Positions 46,500 through 58,199 of a stretch of DNA of 64,000 nt are shown in pieces. The notes beneath the pieces were generated by a model. The model was not told the origin of the DNA. It searched no databases and was given only the letters and a program-made list of their open reading frames with translations. The stretch is from Moringa oleifera (taxonomy: Eukaryota > Streptophyta > Magnoliopsida > Brassicales > Moringaceae), in contig JAJFZO010000609.1 in the NCBI GenBank assembly GCA_021397835.1, positions 622,501 through 686,500 on the forward strand. The letters run 5' to 3'. Positions within the stretch are counted from its first letter, which is position 1. The number at the start of each line of letters is the position of its first letter. The translations under genes were made by a program, and so were the position numbers.

Positions 46500-46925
46500 T
46501 GTTGCAAAGCAAAGTATAACCATACTCTGACTTTCCAGCAAAATTTGATGACCACTTTTACAAGCGCGCACTTTGAGGCTTAATTCCCTAACTCAAAAAA
46601 TAAATAAATAAAAATAAAAAGCCTATTGGAGGAAAAAAGAAAGCTTTTAAATTGGGGGGAGGGCTCTCCACCTCTAAATTATTTGTAGAGCAAAATGAAT
46701 TGAATTAATATAAAAATGAAATATTCAATAAATAATTAAACAAAATAAATTTATTTTATTTTATTCAAAGTAGATATTTTTATTTAAATTTATTTAAATA
46801 AGATAAAATAATTTTTTTGTATTTGATTTTTTTTTTCCCAAAATGCAACACTGTCATCAGGGAGCCCAATGGAAACTCCCTGAGCTTATGAGCTAATAGA
46901 TAACGCTATAGGTAACAAGGTCATC
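46500..46925. other. Intergenic DNA, no gene seen
   Basis: Mixed AT-rich sequence with short A/T homopolymers; no domain in any frame. Confidence 0.5.
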
Positions 46926-46927
46926 CC

Positions 46928-47242
46928 CTAGAGTGGAATTGATGACCAGCACAGCATGACACTCAAATCTCTATCTACCACCTCTTTCTCTCTTTTAGTT
47001 GCAACAAGAGGGTAATATTCTCTTGTCAAAAGAACTTCCCAGGTGAAGCCAGAAATGACCCAAAATGATGATGAGCAAGTTGCAGCACATCCATCGCCTG
47101 ATGAGTCCGTTGCTTCACCTTCCATACTTGATTCCATAAGGAAGAAGACGTTGATAAATGGCCTACCCCAATCACAAGAACTCAAAGCCACAAAAACAAG
47201 AGGGAACTTTTGACAACTCTGGTACAACTCTTTCATAATCAA
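46928..47242. other. GC-richer island with overlapping ORFs on both strands, unidentified
   Basis: The minus strand has a 104-codon ORF (46928-47242) rich in Ser, Trp and Cys that matches nothing I know. The plus strand carries a shorter frame, about 47055-47213, from MTQNDDEQVAAHPSPDESVA to a TGA. It has the acidic, Ser/Pro and Lys texture of a real protein C-terminus, and is preceded by an acceptor-like TTTCTCTCTTTTAG at about 46998 and a donor-like CAG/GTGAAG at about 47041. I judge the plus strand slightly more likely to be the former coding strand. It could be a relic of a host gene captured or left 1 kb upstream of the PRCC gene. No function is proposed. Confidence 0.3.
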
Positions 47243-47249
47243 CTCTTTC

Positions 47250-48261
47250 TGCTACTGTCTTTTGTTTCACAAATGACAGTCTTTGAAGAGCTACGGTGCC
47301 ATTGACAATGAAAGTGAATCTGGTTTTACTCTAATAATCTTTATGGACGAGATCTATAAACTAAATTTGAAAGAGCTAAATTTTTTGTCCATCTTTATTT
47401 GGAAAAACGCCTTCAGATGTTGAAAGTTAATTTTTTTTTAAAAAGAATGAACTTTGGGGTACTTATTTTGATTAAAATGTAAAAAAAAAATTAAAATTAA
47501 GAAGATATAGTTAAAAAAGGAATTTCAATAAGAAAAAACAAAAATGACGAAAAAACTAACCTCAAATGATAATAATAAAGATAAAAAATTTAAGTTAATT
47601 ATATAAAAAAAACTTGAATTTTGCTTACGGTTTCAAATCTAAAACTTATAAAAAATTATATTTATTTAAAAATTATATTTTTATTATTTTTATAATTTTT
47701 ATTAATATTAATATTTTTATATACATATCTTAATGTGTATATAATTTTTATTTATGTAATTATAGTAATATATTTTTAAATATTATAAAAAATAAAATTT
47801 TAAATATTTCACATATTTTAGTTAAGTTTGATATAAAAAATTTTTTATTTATTTTAATAAATATTAAAATAATTATATAAATAAAAATCACACATCATAT
47901 ATCTGGATAAAATTATTAATATAATAAAAATTAAATAAAACTATAAATTTAAATAAATATATATTTTTATAAAATTTATATAATAATTAATAAAATACTT
48001 CTCTTGTTAATGTAACTAATTCTAAAAATTATTAATATTTTAAGTATTTGAAAAGATGGAGATTTCCCCGTGTTCCTATTGGGTCATTTTGTGATAATAA
48101 TTTTAATGAATGAGATGCATTTGGGCGCACCTCAGATCAGCATCAGCCTGCAAGGTTTTCCCTTACCAGTCTTTTCGGCCGGCCTTAGCCCAAACTCTTT
48201 TTCTCACCCTATATCGCAAATTCTGAAATCAAATCATCAAAGTTTCCTCTCTCTCTCTCTC
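47250..48261 (+). other. Upstream region and 5' leader of the PRCC gene
   Basis: 47450-48050 is extremely AT-rich with no coding sense. From about 48060 composition rises, and the stretch to 48261 should contain promoter and leader. A (CT)9 run ends right at the ATG (48246-48261). The long ORF can be read upstream to an ATG at 48070, but the added 64 codons do not resemble the family. Confidence 0.55.
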
Positions 48262-51200
48262 ATGGACTCTTTACTGGCTAACTACGCCTCCTCAGACGAG
48301 GAACAAGAGGAGGAGCAGCAGCAACAACAACAGCAATACCATACTGCTTCTCCCGCCAATTCTTCGCAGCCTTCTTCTTCTCCTTCCAAAGTATCCCCCC
48401 TTTTCGATTCCCTCTCTCGACCCAAATCTTCCTCGCTTTTTTCTTCTCTTCCCCAACCCAAACAATCTAACCTCCCAATCGATGAGGATGACAAACAACC
48501 ACATCCTTCTTCAAAAACAGCCTCTGTGTCTAAATCTTCTATTTTCTCTTCTCTTCCCCAACTTGGACAACCTCAATTCTCCGATATCCCCATTGGACTT
48601 GATGACGAGCAAGAAGAAGACTTAAAACCCTCCTCCAGACCTAAATCCTCTTCTATTTTCTTGTCTCTTCCTCAACCTAAATCCCAAAACCCGCAACAAA
48701 CGACTTCAACGCCCCCGTCTATGGGCTCCATCCCCAAAAAGGTCATTCAATTCAAGCCTCCCATTAAGCCTCCTCTCACGAAACCCAACAATTTTGACGA
48801 GGATGATGACGATGAAGATGATGAAGAAAAAGAGAGAAAGAAGCGCAGACTAGCCGAAACTTTGGCTCAAAATTCTTCGGTTAAATCATTTCTTTCCAGC
48901 ATTCCTGCCCCCAGGATGTCTGCTACATTGGGTATTCTTCCTTCTTCAGGGTCAGGCAGAAGATCCATTATTGATACTGAAGCACCCACGTCCAATTCAG
49001 CTGGTTCTGGAGCCCATAATGAGTTGGGTACTGGCCAAAATGTAGTGAATTATGCATATCAAGAGTCCAGTGACAATCAAAATGCAGTGAATTATGCGCA
49101 TAATGAAATTGCTGTGGATCAAAGTGCAGCATATGATGGGAGTTATGGGTCAGGTATTGATCAATATTGGGCTAATTCTGCAAATTATGGTGACTATGGG
49201 AATTGTGATCAAACTGTTGGAGTTAGTGGTGGTGCTTCCAGTTATGGAAGCTATGAGAATTATGGAAGTTATATGAGTTATGATAATCAATACGGACACA
49301 ACTGGGGAGATGGTTCTGGGGCAACCACAGTGCCACAGGCAGTTGGGGTGGTTGAGAGTGCGGTGAAAGTGCTGGGGAAGAGAGGGAAGAATGAAATTCC
49401 AACAAAGATAGTTGAGGTGAAACAGGATGAATTGATGAAGAATCGGCCAAGGGAGGACCAGGTGAAGTTAACTGGCATTGCTTTTGGGCCTTCTTATAAG
49501 GTATTTAGCATTGGGACTTCAATTCTTTAGCTTTGTACGTTACTATGTGTTCCGCTTGCTTGTTTGCATTGTTCATTTTTCCTCTGAACAGGCATAGTAT
49601 TGCACTCTTTTATGTTTTCAGAACTGGTAGTAACATATTTTCCATATGCAATTTGATGCAAGTTTTAGAGGCCAATTTTTATCTTTAGTTCTATATCTGA
49701 TTCCTATAGGCAGATCTACTCTTTATACGTAATTAGGAGTGATTTATTGAACTTTTAAATACTTCTCTGCAGCTTGGTCAATGAGATACTATGATCAATG
49801 TTATAAAAATTTAGTTTTGGTAAATTTAGTTCATTAAGGTTACTTTCCAGTTCCCTTCATGTAAAGAAGGAATAGAAGAATAAGTAATGTAATGCTAAAT
49901 AATGGTTGTTCGTGGACAGTGAAAATGGATCTATGCTTTTGATCAATCTGACTATTTAAGCTAAGATGTCACTAGCATGGTTGTGGTTCAATGTTGCTGA
50001 TGGTGAGAAAGGGAGAGATTGAGGTGAAGGGTTTGACAGGGATTTATGATTATTGAAGAATGTCTCTCTCATGGTGTCAGTTAAGTGGAACTAAACATAA
50101 GGCAATAGCAAAAGAAAAACAAAACCAATTCTATAGGAAGGCTTGTAAAAATAAACGTGGTCACCGATGTTAGAGGAAAAAAGATATATATGGGAGAAGG
50201 ATGGGATGCAAATTCAGGCCTTTTTATCATTGAAACCAATGTAGGGTGCATGGGTTTACTTCTAACATATGTGATGAAGATGCTAGTTAGGTTATGGATG
50301 TTGTTGTAAAAACTAAAAATGTGGATTTATTTGTTTCTCCACAATCAAGACTCTGTGAGAAGCAAGACCCTTAAGATTGGCAGCAGATTTGGGTAGAAGA
50401 CAGTAGGAGCGAAAACATGACTATGTGCTCTGTTTTCCTTTTAAAAAACAGAGCCTCTCTCTAGCTGCCGGGTTAAACCAGTGCACATAATCAATCACAG
50501 TAGACATAAGGTTTTACTATGTTTGCTCCCATGTTTGGTTCCTTGGTTATATGTATAACTTCAGTGGAGGGTTCCTTGGTTATATTACCCTTCTGTACTC
50601 CTCCTTTCAACTGGAGACAGATTACAACCTTCACAGCAGGGAGAAAGTTTTTCTCAGGCAGCTTTTTTTTTTATTGTAAAACTAACCCGAGTATAGTCTG
50701 AAAGTTGGTCCTATACTACCTGTCTCAACCCAGAAAGATTCTCACACAAGATTACAAGCTCATCTCATGAAGCTCTCTTCCTTTCTCTCTCTGGAATTTC
50801 CCTCTTTTATCTCTTTCTTGCTTTAGCTCTGCACTGTCTTCAAGAGGCTGTTTTCCCAGTAGTTATAGGCATTGGTAAGTTAGGTGGTTGAATGACGTGG
50901 TGTTTCTAGTCCATGTGGCATGTGACTGGATGTTGAGTAATCTTAGTAAAAAATGCGTAGCTGCAAACCTTAGCTACTATCATTTTGTTATGCAGCAGTC
51001 TTGAACTAACTCCACCCTGCTGCTAACCACAACAGGGCAATGCATGCCTGGTATTCCAGCCTCAAAGTCACCCTCAATCTTCTCAGATTCAGCCAGGTCC
51101 GATGCCCAATAAGGTCAAACACTTCTACAACTTCTCTGCGGCCACAACCTTGGTGGTCATATCTGTTGGTTATCTTCAGCTCCAACCTTTTTCAGCTGCA

Positions 51201-54200
51201 CTGTGCCCTCCTCCACTTTCTTCCTAATGAAGTGGTATTTAACATCGAAATGCTTTATTCTTTTGTGGTACATAGGATTCTTGTGTAAGTGAATCACAGA
51301 CTGACTGTCTGAGTAGATTGTGACTTGTGAACAGAAAACTTTTAGCTCTCCTAGCAGCCCTTGCCACCAATACCCTCCCCTTCTTGACAGCCTTGGTTGC
51401 TGCAATGTACTCAGATTCTGTGGTGGAGAGAGCCACCACAGATTGTAGCCGTGATTTCCAGCTAACACGGCTTCCATTGAAAAGATAACATGAGCAGAAG
51501 TAGGCCTCCTTTTGTCCCTATGTTCACCGCAGTCTGAGTCAATGAAACTATCTGAACTTTTCTGTGATTTACCCACACCATAAACCAAGCCAAGCTCTTT
51601 GTTGCTGTAGATTTATCTTGGTAGTAACTTCATATAGCAAGTCAATGTTCCTCCCTGGATTAGCCATATATCTGCTTAACAGCCTTATGGTTTGAGCCAA
51701 ATCTGGCCTAATGCACATCATGGCATAGATAATGGAGCCTACTGAACTTGCATAAGGCACCCTGGCTATCCCCAGCTTCTCCTGCTCAGAGGATGAGCCC
51801 TGCCTTGCAGATAACTTGCAATGGCTTGTGCAAGATACTAACCTTCTTGACTCAGTGCGTAGATAAATTCTCTACTGCTTTCTGTAAGTAAGGGGTATGG
51901 GTCAGAAACATCCAATGCCTCCTTCCTTTTTCTGTGGAAGTCAATTCTCTAGATTCTTGCTACAGGTCCCAAATCGTTCATCTCATACTCAGATGACAAC
52001 ATTTGTTTGATCTGGAGTGCCTACTGCTTATCTTGACTTGTGATCAGCAGCATATCATCTGCATACAAGAGCAAGAAAACAGCTGCCTGTTGCCTGCTCT
52101 TTTATGATGCAAGCAAGCATCAAAGCTGTTTCGTAGAGAACCACCCCTGATAGCAAAGCCAACAAACCTCTTCTACCATTGTATTGGGGATTGCATGAGT
52201 CTATATAATGATCTCTGAAGTAAGCTGTATTGATTCTCTTTGCCTTCCACTTTAAAATCCTCTGGTTGGTACAGTAGATCATTTCCTTTAATTTTCCATG
52301 GAGAAAGACTATTTTTTACGTCTATCTGCTCAAATCCCATTGAGTGCAGCTACCATGGCCAAAGTTGTGCTTTTGGACATACTTGATCACTGGTGAGAAG
52401 ATCTCTATATAATCCACTCCACCCGTTTGAGTGGATCCCTTGGCCGCTAATTTGGCCATAAACCTCTGTGGTTTAGTGGCAGTATCTCTGTCTTTAATTT
52501 TGAAAATCCATTTACAATCTATTGCATTTTGACTCTTTGGTTGATCCACTAAGATCCAGATTTGGTTTTTTGGTAAAGACTTCATCTCTTTTTCCATGGC
52601 TGCTATCAAATCTTCAGCTTGGGGACAATTTACAGCTTCATGGAATGAAGTAGCCCAGATCCTGACAGTTCTTTAGCTGTGCTTAGTGCGTAGGCTACCA
52701 AACAACCCTCTACTAAACTTGCCTGTGAGTTATTTTGCTGGTATCTCCTTGGAGGCACAATGTTTTTCTTGTTCTACACCTTACAAGCTGGTAATTCCTC
52801 AGCTGGGATAGGGTTTCATTCTGGCTGCATTTCAGCTTCTGCTGCTGGATGCTCTCTTGCTGACAATCTACTTTCTTCACTTCCAATTCTGGTGGAAGCA
52901 GGCATAGGTTGCTGTTAAGTTGCAGGCAAAGGTGTTTCCATCTCAATGCCAACCTGGTGGCTGGTAGCCATAGCATCTTTTATATCATGCCAGCCTGCTT
53001 CATGCTCGCCTCTGCCAGCATAATGCAGATTTGTCTCATCAAAGACAACATCTTTGCTAATGAGTGTTTTGAACCCTTCACCAGTTCTTATACAAAATTA
53101 ATAACCCTTCACTCCCTTTGGATAGCCCAGGAAGATACATTTGATGAATCTTGGGTCAAGTTCCCCCGTTTTTCTGGTGAGCATAAGCTGCAACCAAAAG
53201 ATTTTCATATGGCCCAAGCTGGAAGTCTTTTGAGATCATTTTTCCTCAAGAACATTTTGGTCAATTTCCCTTGAAGGGCGTCTTAATCAAGTAGGCAGCT
53301 GTGGGTACTACCTCACCCAAAATTTTGGGGCCCAAAGCTGCTGTGAACAGCATGCATCTCACACTCACCACGAGAGTTCCTTCCATTGTTGCTGCTACTC
53401 CATTTTGTTGGGGTGTTTCCCTCACGGTTTTAATATTTAATGTCCAACATTTTCTTTTCTAGGGGTCAGTTTGGCAACATAGTCAAAAGAAATATAGGAA
53501 GTTCATCGGTGGCGAGAAGTAATATAGACTTAATGTTAGACTTTGAGTTGAGGCCTACCATCATCTAAGTCCTTTTACTTGGCACAAGAATAAGAGTACA
53601 TTGTGTATGTCCAGGACTGATACACTCCATAGTTAGATTTTTAACAAAGTTTCCTGATGCCATGTAGGGCACTTGATGTTGGCTGATTTCAAATCATTGT
53701 CAATTTTACTTTAATTCTGTGACTTTTTATAACTGGTGGATAACCAAGATTAGGGAGTCAAAAGTTGGTGGTTTGATGGAGTTGTTGCAGCATTGGTTGG
53801 TTAGTTTACTTTTGTAGGAGATCTTCAGTAATTTCCAGATAATTTGGAGGGGTTGATTGAGGATGAAAGTTGGAAGCAGTTTGGTAAGACATGGTCGTGG
53901 ATTCATGGTATAAAGCTTGGTTAGAAATCTGAATCATGATAAGGCACCACATCCTGGTCACTCACTATGACATTCCTTCAGCATGCTGAGGGTTTTTGTG
54001 ATTAGATGTGATGAAGGCATTTGCACAGTGTACCTTGGAAAAACTTCGATTCATTTACATGGTGCTCTCATCCAAAGAGAAAAGGAGAGGGGAACATTTG
54101 GGGTTTCCGCATGGGGGGGTTGAGGAGAGAAAGTGAGAAGAAAGAAAAGAGGGAATGGATAAATTTCTTCTCTTGGAGCACATTTGAATGACAAGAAACA

Positions 54201-54593
54201 TACCATCCTTTCAATGGAATTGAGATTTACCCAGTTGAGAATAAAATAATTTTTTATGCTTGTTCATAGATTAGTGGGAATGAGTCCAATTCCTCCATTC
54301 ATATTAACAGTCAAACATAAATAGCCTTTATGTGTTTTTGGTTTGTCCAATTGTTTCCTCCCCTTTTCTCATACCCTTATCACTGTGTATGTGCTTCTTT
54401 GTACGTGTACTTATCCACACGTTCTTCTTGTCAGCCTGTTTCAACTCAGGGAAAGCCGACAAAGCTTCACAAGAGGAAGCATCAGATTGGTTCTTTATTT
54501 TATGATATGAAGCAGAAAGAGATGGAATTGGCAGAGAGACGGGCCAAGGGCTTCCTCACTAAAGCTGAAACACAGGCCAAGTATGGGTGGTAA
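48262..54593 (+). CDS. PRCC-domain nuclear protein (mitotic checkpoint / splicing-associated PRCC homolog)
   Basis: Two exons, 48262-49500 and 54435-54593, join in phase 0 to 465 codons plus a stop. The start MDSLLANYASSDEE is the conserved plant PRCC start, so I prefer it to the upstream ATG at 48070. A poly-Glu/Gln tract covers residues 14-25. Three repeats of the RPKSSSLFSSLPQPK type follow (residues about 50-150), then an acidic run FDEDDDDEDDEEKE, the basic KERKKRRLAETLAQ, and SVKSFLSSIPAPR. A Tyr/Gly/Asn-rich middle (YGSYENYGSYMSYDNQYG) leads to the PRCC C-terminal domain: VKLTGIAFGPSYK, then GKPTKLHKRKHQIGSLFYDM and ending FLTKAETQAKYGW. Human PRCC binds MAD2B and is linked to spliceosomes; the plant role is unclear. 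The intron is 4,934 bp and holds an antisense copia relic. Confidence 0.93.
50640..53460 (-). mobile_element. Decayed Ty1/copia retrotransposon, antisense within the PRCC intron
   Basis: Minus-strand text in pol order: an integrase C-terminal part at 53280-53440 (ETPQQNGVA, then AAYLIKTPFKG), reverse transcriptase start at 52320-52610 (MEKEMKSLPKNQIW, DCKWIFKIKDRD), the catalytic LLLYADDMLLI motif (YADD codons at 52054-52065), the RT tail VGSIIYAMMCIRPDLAQTIR (51650-51750), and RNase H at 51160-51440 (TESEYIAATKAV, then DSQSVIHLHKNP and KHFDVKYHFIRKK). The integrase-RT-RNase H order is Ty1/copia. Gag and most of integrase are missing. A possible 3' LTR with an AATAAA-type signal occupies about 50640-51010. 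It has many stops and frame shifts. PRCC splicing must skip it. Confidence 0.78.
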
Positions 54594-54599
54594 TTTGTG

Positions 54600-55209
54600 G
54601 TCAAACTTCTTAATTCCTTACTTTTACAAGCATTAGAGAACAGTAGACCGCATAAATGCTACTATTAAGTGTAACTTGTATACATTATCCTTGAATTCAT
54701 TTGTGTTTTAAAATATATTGCGGTGGTCTGTTTTGGGTGGACAACTTTAGGTGAAGTGAATTATCTTTTATGGAAACATCATGATTCCATGACTGGCTAT
54801 AAGTAGCAGTTAGAGCTACCAAAACATAGTGTCGATGGAATGTAAACAAATTTTGTTACACAAGCAAGTGTAGGTAGCTGTGTATGTCAGGAGGTAACCC
54901 ATCTTACCTTGCTTGTTAATATGTCAATGTTCTCTTATCCCTATCCCTACCATATTGGGCGAGCATAATTAAGGATTTGTTGTGCAGCTTTAAAAGCTTT
55001 TGTTTCAGCAAATGACCAGATTTGTTACAAGTTTCATAAATCTCACTAGACTTGCTTCTAACAATGCCATCAAGGTTGTCCACGGGATTGGCGGCTGTGA
55101 AAGATTCTGTTTTTTTTTTTTTTTTTTTCTGGTTATTAAAGATATTTTCTCTTAATTTTCCTCATAAACCTATGATAATAACTATGCTCTCTCAGCTACC
55201 ATAAGCATA
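54600..55209 (+). other. 3' flank of the PRCC gene
   Basis: This should contain the PRCC 3' untranslated region. Composition stays higher than the AT-rich DNA after 55210. A T20 run is at about 55109-55128. No further coding exon is seen. Confidence 0.5.
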
Positions 55210-58190
55210 TAAGGGTGAGTATTTGGTTAATTGAATTTGAAAATTTTAAAAATCGAATTAATTAAAGTTTTATAAAAATTAATTGTAAAGCAATCGAATA
55301 TACAAGACAATCGATTTAACATCGATTAAATCAAAATTTTGTTTAAACTTCAATTTTATATTTTCAACTTTTAAGTTATTTTAAATTTTGAGTACATTAA
55401 TAACTTGCTTATAGTAATAAAATATACAATTGAATTTTACTCCAATAACATTTTCGTGTATACTTATATAGAAATTAACATTTTCAATATATAAAAATTA
55501 AATTTTTTTCATACATCAATTACAGCTTATAAAGTATAAAAACTTTTAATCATGAAAAAAAATTATTTTACATTAAAATACAGTCGGTACATGATGTATT
55601 AGCATTCAACAAATCCAAGGGAATATCTCATTGAAGTTGCAATCTTTATTTTTCCTATTATGCCTTTGGTTCCTCAAAAAAGTTTTCTTCAACCAATCAA
55701 AAAGTTGAAAAAGCAAAAAAGACAAAGTGAAAAAATGTCAAAAAGGAAATAAGTGCATTTTTATACATTATCAATGATAAAAACTTAGTAACTTACCTAT
55801 GTAAAGCTCTTCCCAAATCAATTGATATGGCCCTACGAAAATATTTAATAATAAGATTATATTCAAATAATATCTAGGCTTCTCATATAACATCTTAATA
55901 ATTAATATTTTTTTATGGTAATCAATCAACAAAGAAAAAAATCAAGAAATAAAGGTCAACCCACCACCAAAATCTCAACTATATAAGATATGAAACTAAT
56001 AGTAACAAAATAAATTATCTAGAAATATCAATAAATTTTCACACTAATTATTTGTAGCATTCAATACAATTTTTGACAAATCTATAAGCACAATCAAATT
56101 TGTTATTCAGAAAAGTGTTATTAAGATCATCCAATAAAGATTATTAATAATTTAAAAAATAAAATAATCAAATAAACAAATTAATTATCCATATTAAGTT
56201 TCTCAAGCTGAACCAAGTCCTCCTTAATGTCATTAAAATATGGAGATCCGCATAATCAATCTTGAAAACAAATAAAGGCTTGTACAAGCTTAGAAATCAA
56301 TGAACTTTTACATGTATCAATCATATGTCTGTTGATACCGTGGATATGGGAGCTGCCAAAACATCATGAGCTATATGAGAAAGATTAAAAAACCTACGAC
56401 TATTGAGTTTCCACCAATTAAAAATATCAAAGTCATCATCATCTTTTGCATCTTCCTCACTTAAAAATCTATCCAATTCTGATTTATTTTCTTCTTTTTC
56501 AATCTCTTTCTTATATCTCTTGAACGTAGACAAAAGAACTTGTCAATCTTTTTCTAATCCTAATTCATTTCTCTCTGTAATTTGGCTCACTTAATTGCTT
56601 TCATCAACTTGCTTATGTTGAGGTTGCTAACTTTTTTTATTTATATACTTATCAACTTTTCAATTGTTTTTCTTACATTACTAGTCATCATTGAAGCTTG
56701 TTTCGCATCATATATTTTTAAAAGCAAAAATTGACAAACTCAAACTTTTTTCTAAGATCAAGAATAAAAGTAACATAAAGCAGCATAGTCATCTTCTTCA
56801 CATTTCCTCAATACTTATCAAACTTATTTTTCTTTTTTTTTTTTACCATTGCATTTAACTCAACATTAGGATGTGTTTACTAATTGTGCAAAATAGCAAA
56901 AACATTGCAAGTATCACCCAAAAAACTATTGGAGGTGACATATGAAGAATATGAAACTTTGATTGTGAGTTCACAAAATTATTGTAAGAAAAGACAAAAC
57001 CTCCTAATAGTTTCCTAATCTTTTTTTTTTTTCAGTCAGCCCATTTTCCATTATTAAATCATTTCTATAATGAGGATCAATATCATCAAATACCTCAAAA
57101 GCTTTCCCAAAATTTTGAACTGCATCCAACATCAAGTAAGTGAAGTTCCACCTAATACTGACATCTAAACACAACAAACTTTTAATTTTAATTTTTTTTA
57201 ACTAAAACACATTCTTTAAGTTTGGCCAACCTTGCAGGTGATTACTTCATATATTTAATAGCCCCTCTAATACATGCAATCGACTTATTCATTTTTTTCA
57301 ATCCATTACTAACAACGAGATTAAGAATGTGCGCAATGCATTTTAAATAAAGATATTTTCCTTATTGAATGCAAGTTTTAAAATTATTTGATCTTTTCTT
57401 CAAGTATGAGATTGCAATATCATTAGAACTAGTATTAACAATTGTGACAATAAAAACTTGATCAATCCCTTAATCAGGCAAATATTTCTCAATGACTTTT
57501 TCAATTACCTCACCTATATGACTAGAAATAAGATAAAAGTTTAATATTCTTTTGTTCAATTTTCTATCTTTATTAATAAAATAAGTTGTTAGACACAAAC
57601 AATTAATTTTTTATACTGAAGTCCATGTACCTGTAGAAAGAGATACTTTTATGCTAGATGATTTCAATAATTGTGTTTGCTTGACCTTTTCATCATCATA
57701 AAGTTGATAACAATCTCTAGGTACAATCCATCGTTAAGGCATATGAAACTTAAGACATGCAACGTTGAAAACTTTTGCTGTCTACAAATTTGAAAGGCAA
57801 TTCATCCATAATGATCACCTCAGCTACACCCTTTTTAATGGCATCTTGATTAATCCAACTACCTAAAGATTCATCTTCCTAGATTTAAAAACTAATTCAG
57901 TTTGACTAGAATCAACACTAACGTTTATTCTCTTCTTACAAGTACCCACATGAACTTTCAATGCAAATGTTTCCATTTTTTTAAGATTAGCAAAAAACTT
58001 CTTATCACAATAATTACATTTAACTTTATGCTTACCTTGTTCATTAATAAATTTGGTTAAGTGTTCCTAAACTTATCATCTTCACCTAAAAGCTTTCTTT
58101 TTCAATTTAGAACTTGTAAATAATGGATGAACTAAATCTGATTGTGTGACCTTAGGTATAGGATCTATATCATCACTTCTAGTTGACATC
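55210..58190 (-). mobile_element. hAT-superfamily transposon relic (one end visible)
   Basis: The left (3') end is suggested by TAAGGGTGAGTATTTGGTTA at 55210, followed by AATTGAATTTG, CAATCGAATA and CAATCGATTTAAC phrases. This is very like the TAGGGGTGAGCA...GGTT ends and subterminal repeats of many plant hAT elements. The transposase relic reads leftwards from 58189 to 56181. I could not find the matching right end (expected ...CTCACCCTTA) or an 8-bp target duplication, so the right limit is set at the transposase start and the true end is unknown. Confidence 0.6.
56181..58189 (-). pseudogene. hAT transposase relic: BED zinc finger, catalytic core and dimerisation domain
   Basis: Starts MSTRSDDIDPIPK (ATG at 58189). 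The BED finger reads KCNYCDKKF, then ALKVHVGTCKK (58023 to about 57937). Then the hAT core, read across frames: INCLCLTTYFINKDRKLNKR, ILNFYLISSHIGEVIEKVIE, NTSSNDIAISYLKKR, and LKCIAHILNLVVSNGLKK (about 57640-57290). The C-terminal dimerisation domain is at 56533-56181: SELDRFLSEED, DDFDIFNWWKLNSRRF and AHDVLAAPISTVS, and it ends LVQLEKLNMDN before the stop at 56183-56181. Plant hAT transposases are about 650-700 residues, and this span fits. Many stops and shifts (for example after KKKAFR) show it is dead. In IVNTSSND the first residues differ from the family's TVDNAS motif, so the catalytic Asp there is lost. Confidence 0.8.
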
Positions 58191-58199
58191 TTTGAACTT

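Noticed and set aside
48070..48261. 64-codon N-terminal extension of the PRCC frame
   Set aside because: The conserved family start MDSLLANYASSDEE lies at 48262, and the extension has leader-like CT-rich sequence and no family resemblance.
48282..48504. Two 70-codon minus-strand ORFs within the first PRCC exon (Cys/Leu/Ser runs)
   Set aside because: They are shadows of the poly-Glu/Gln and Ser-rich coding sequence on the plus strand; no independent signals.
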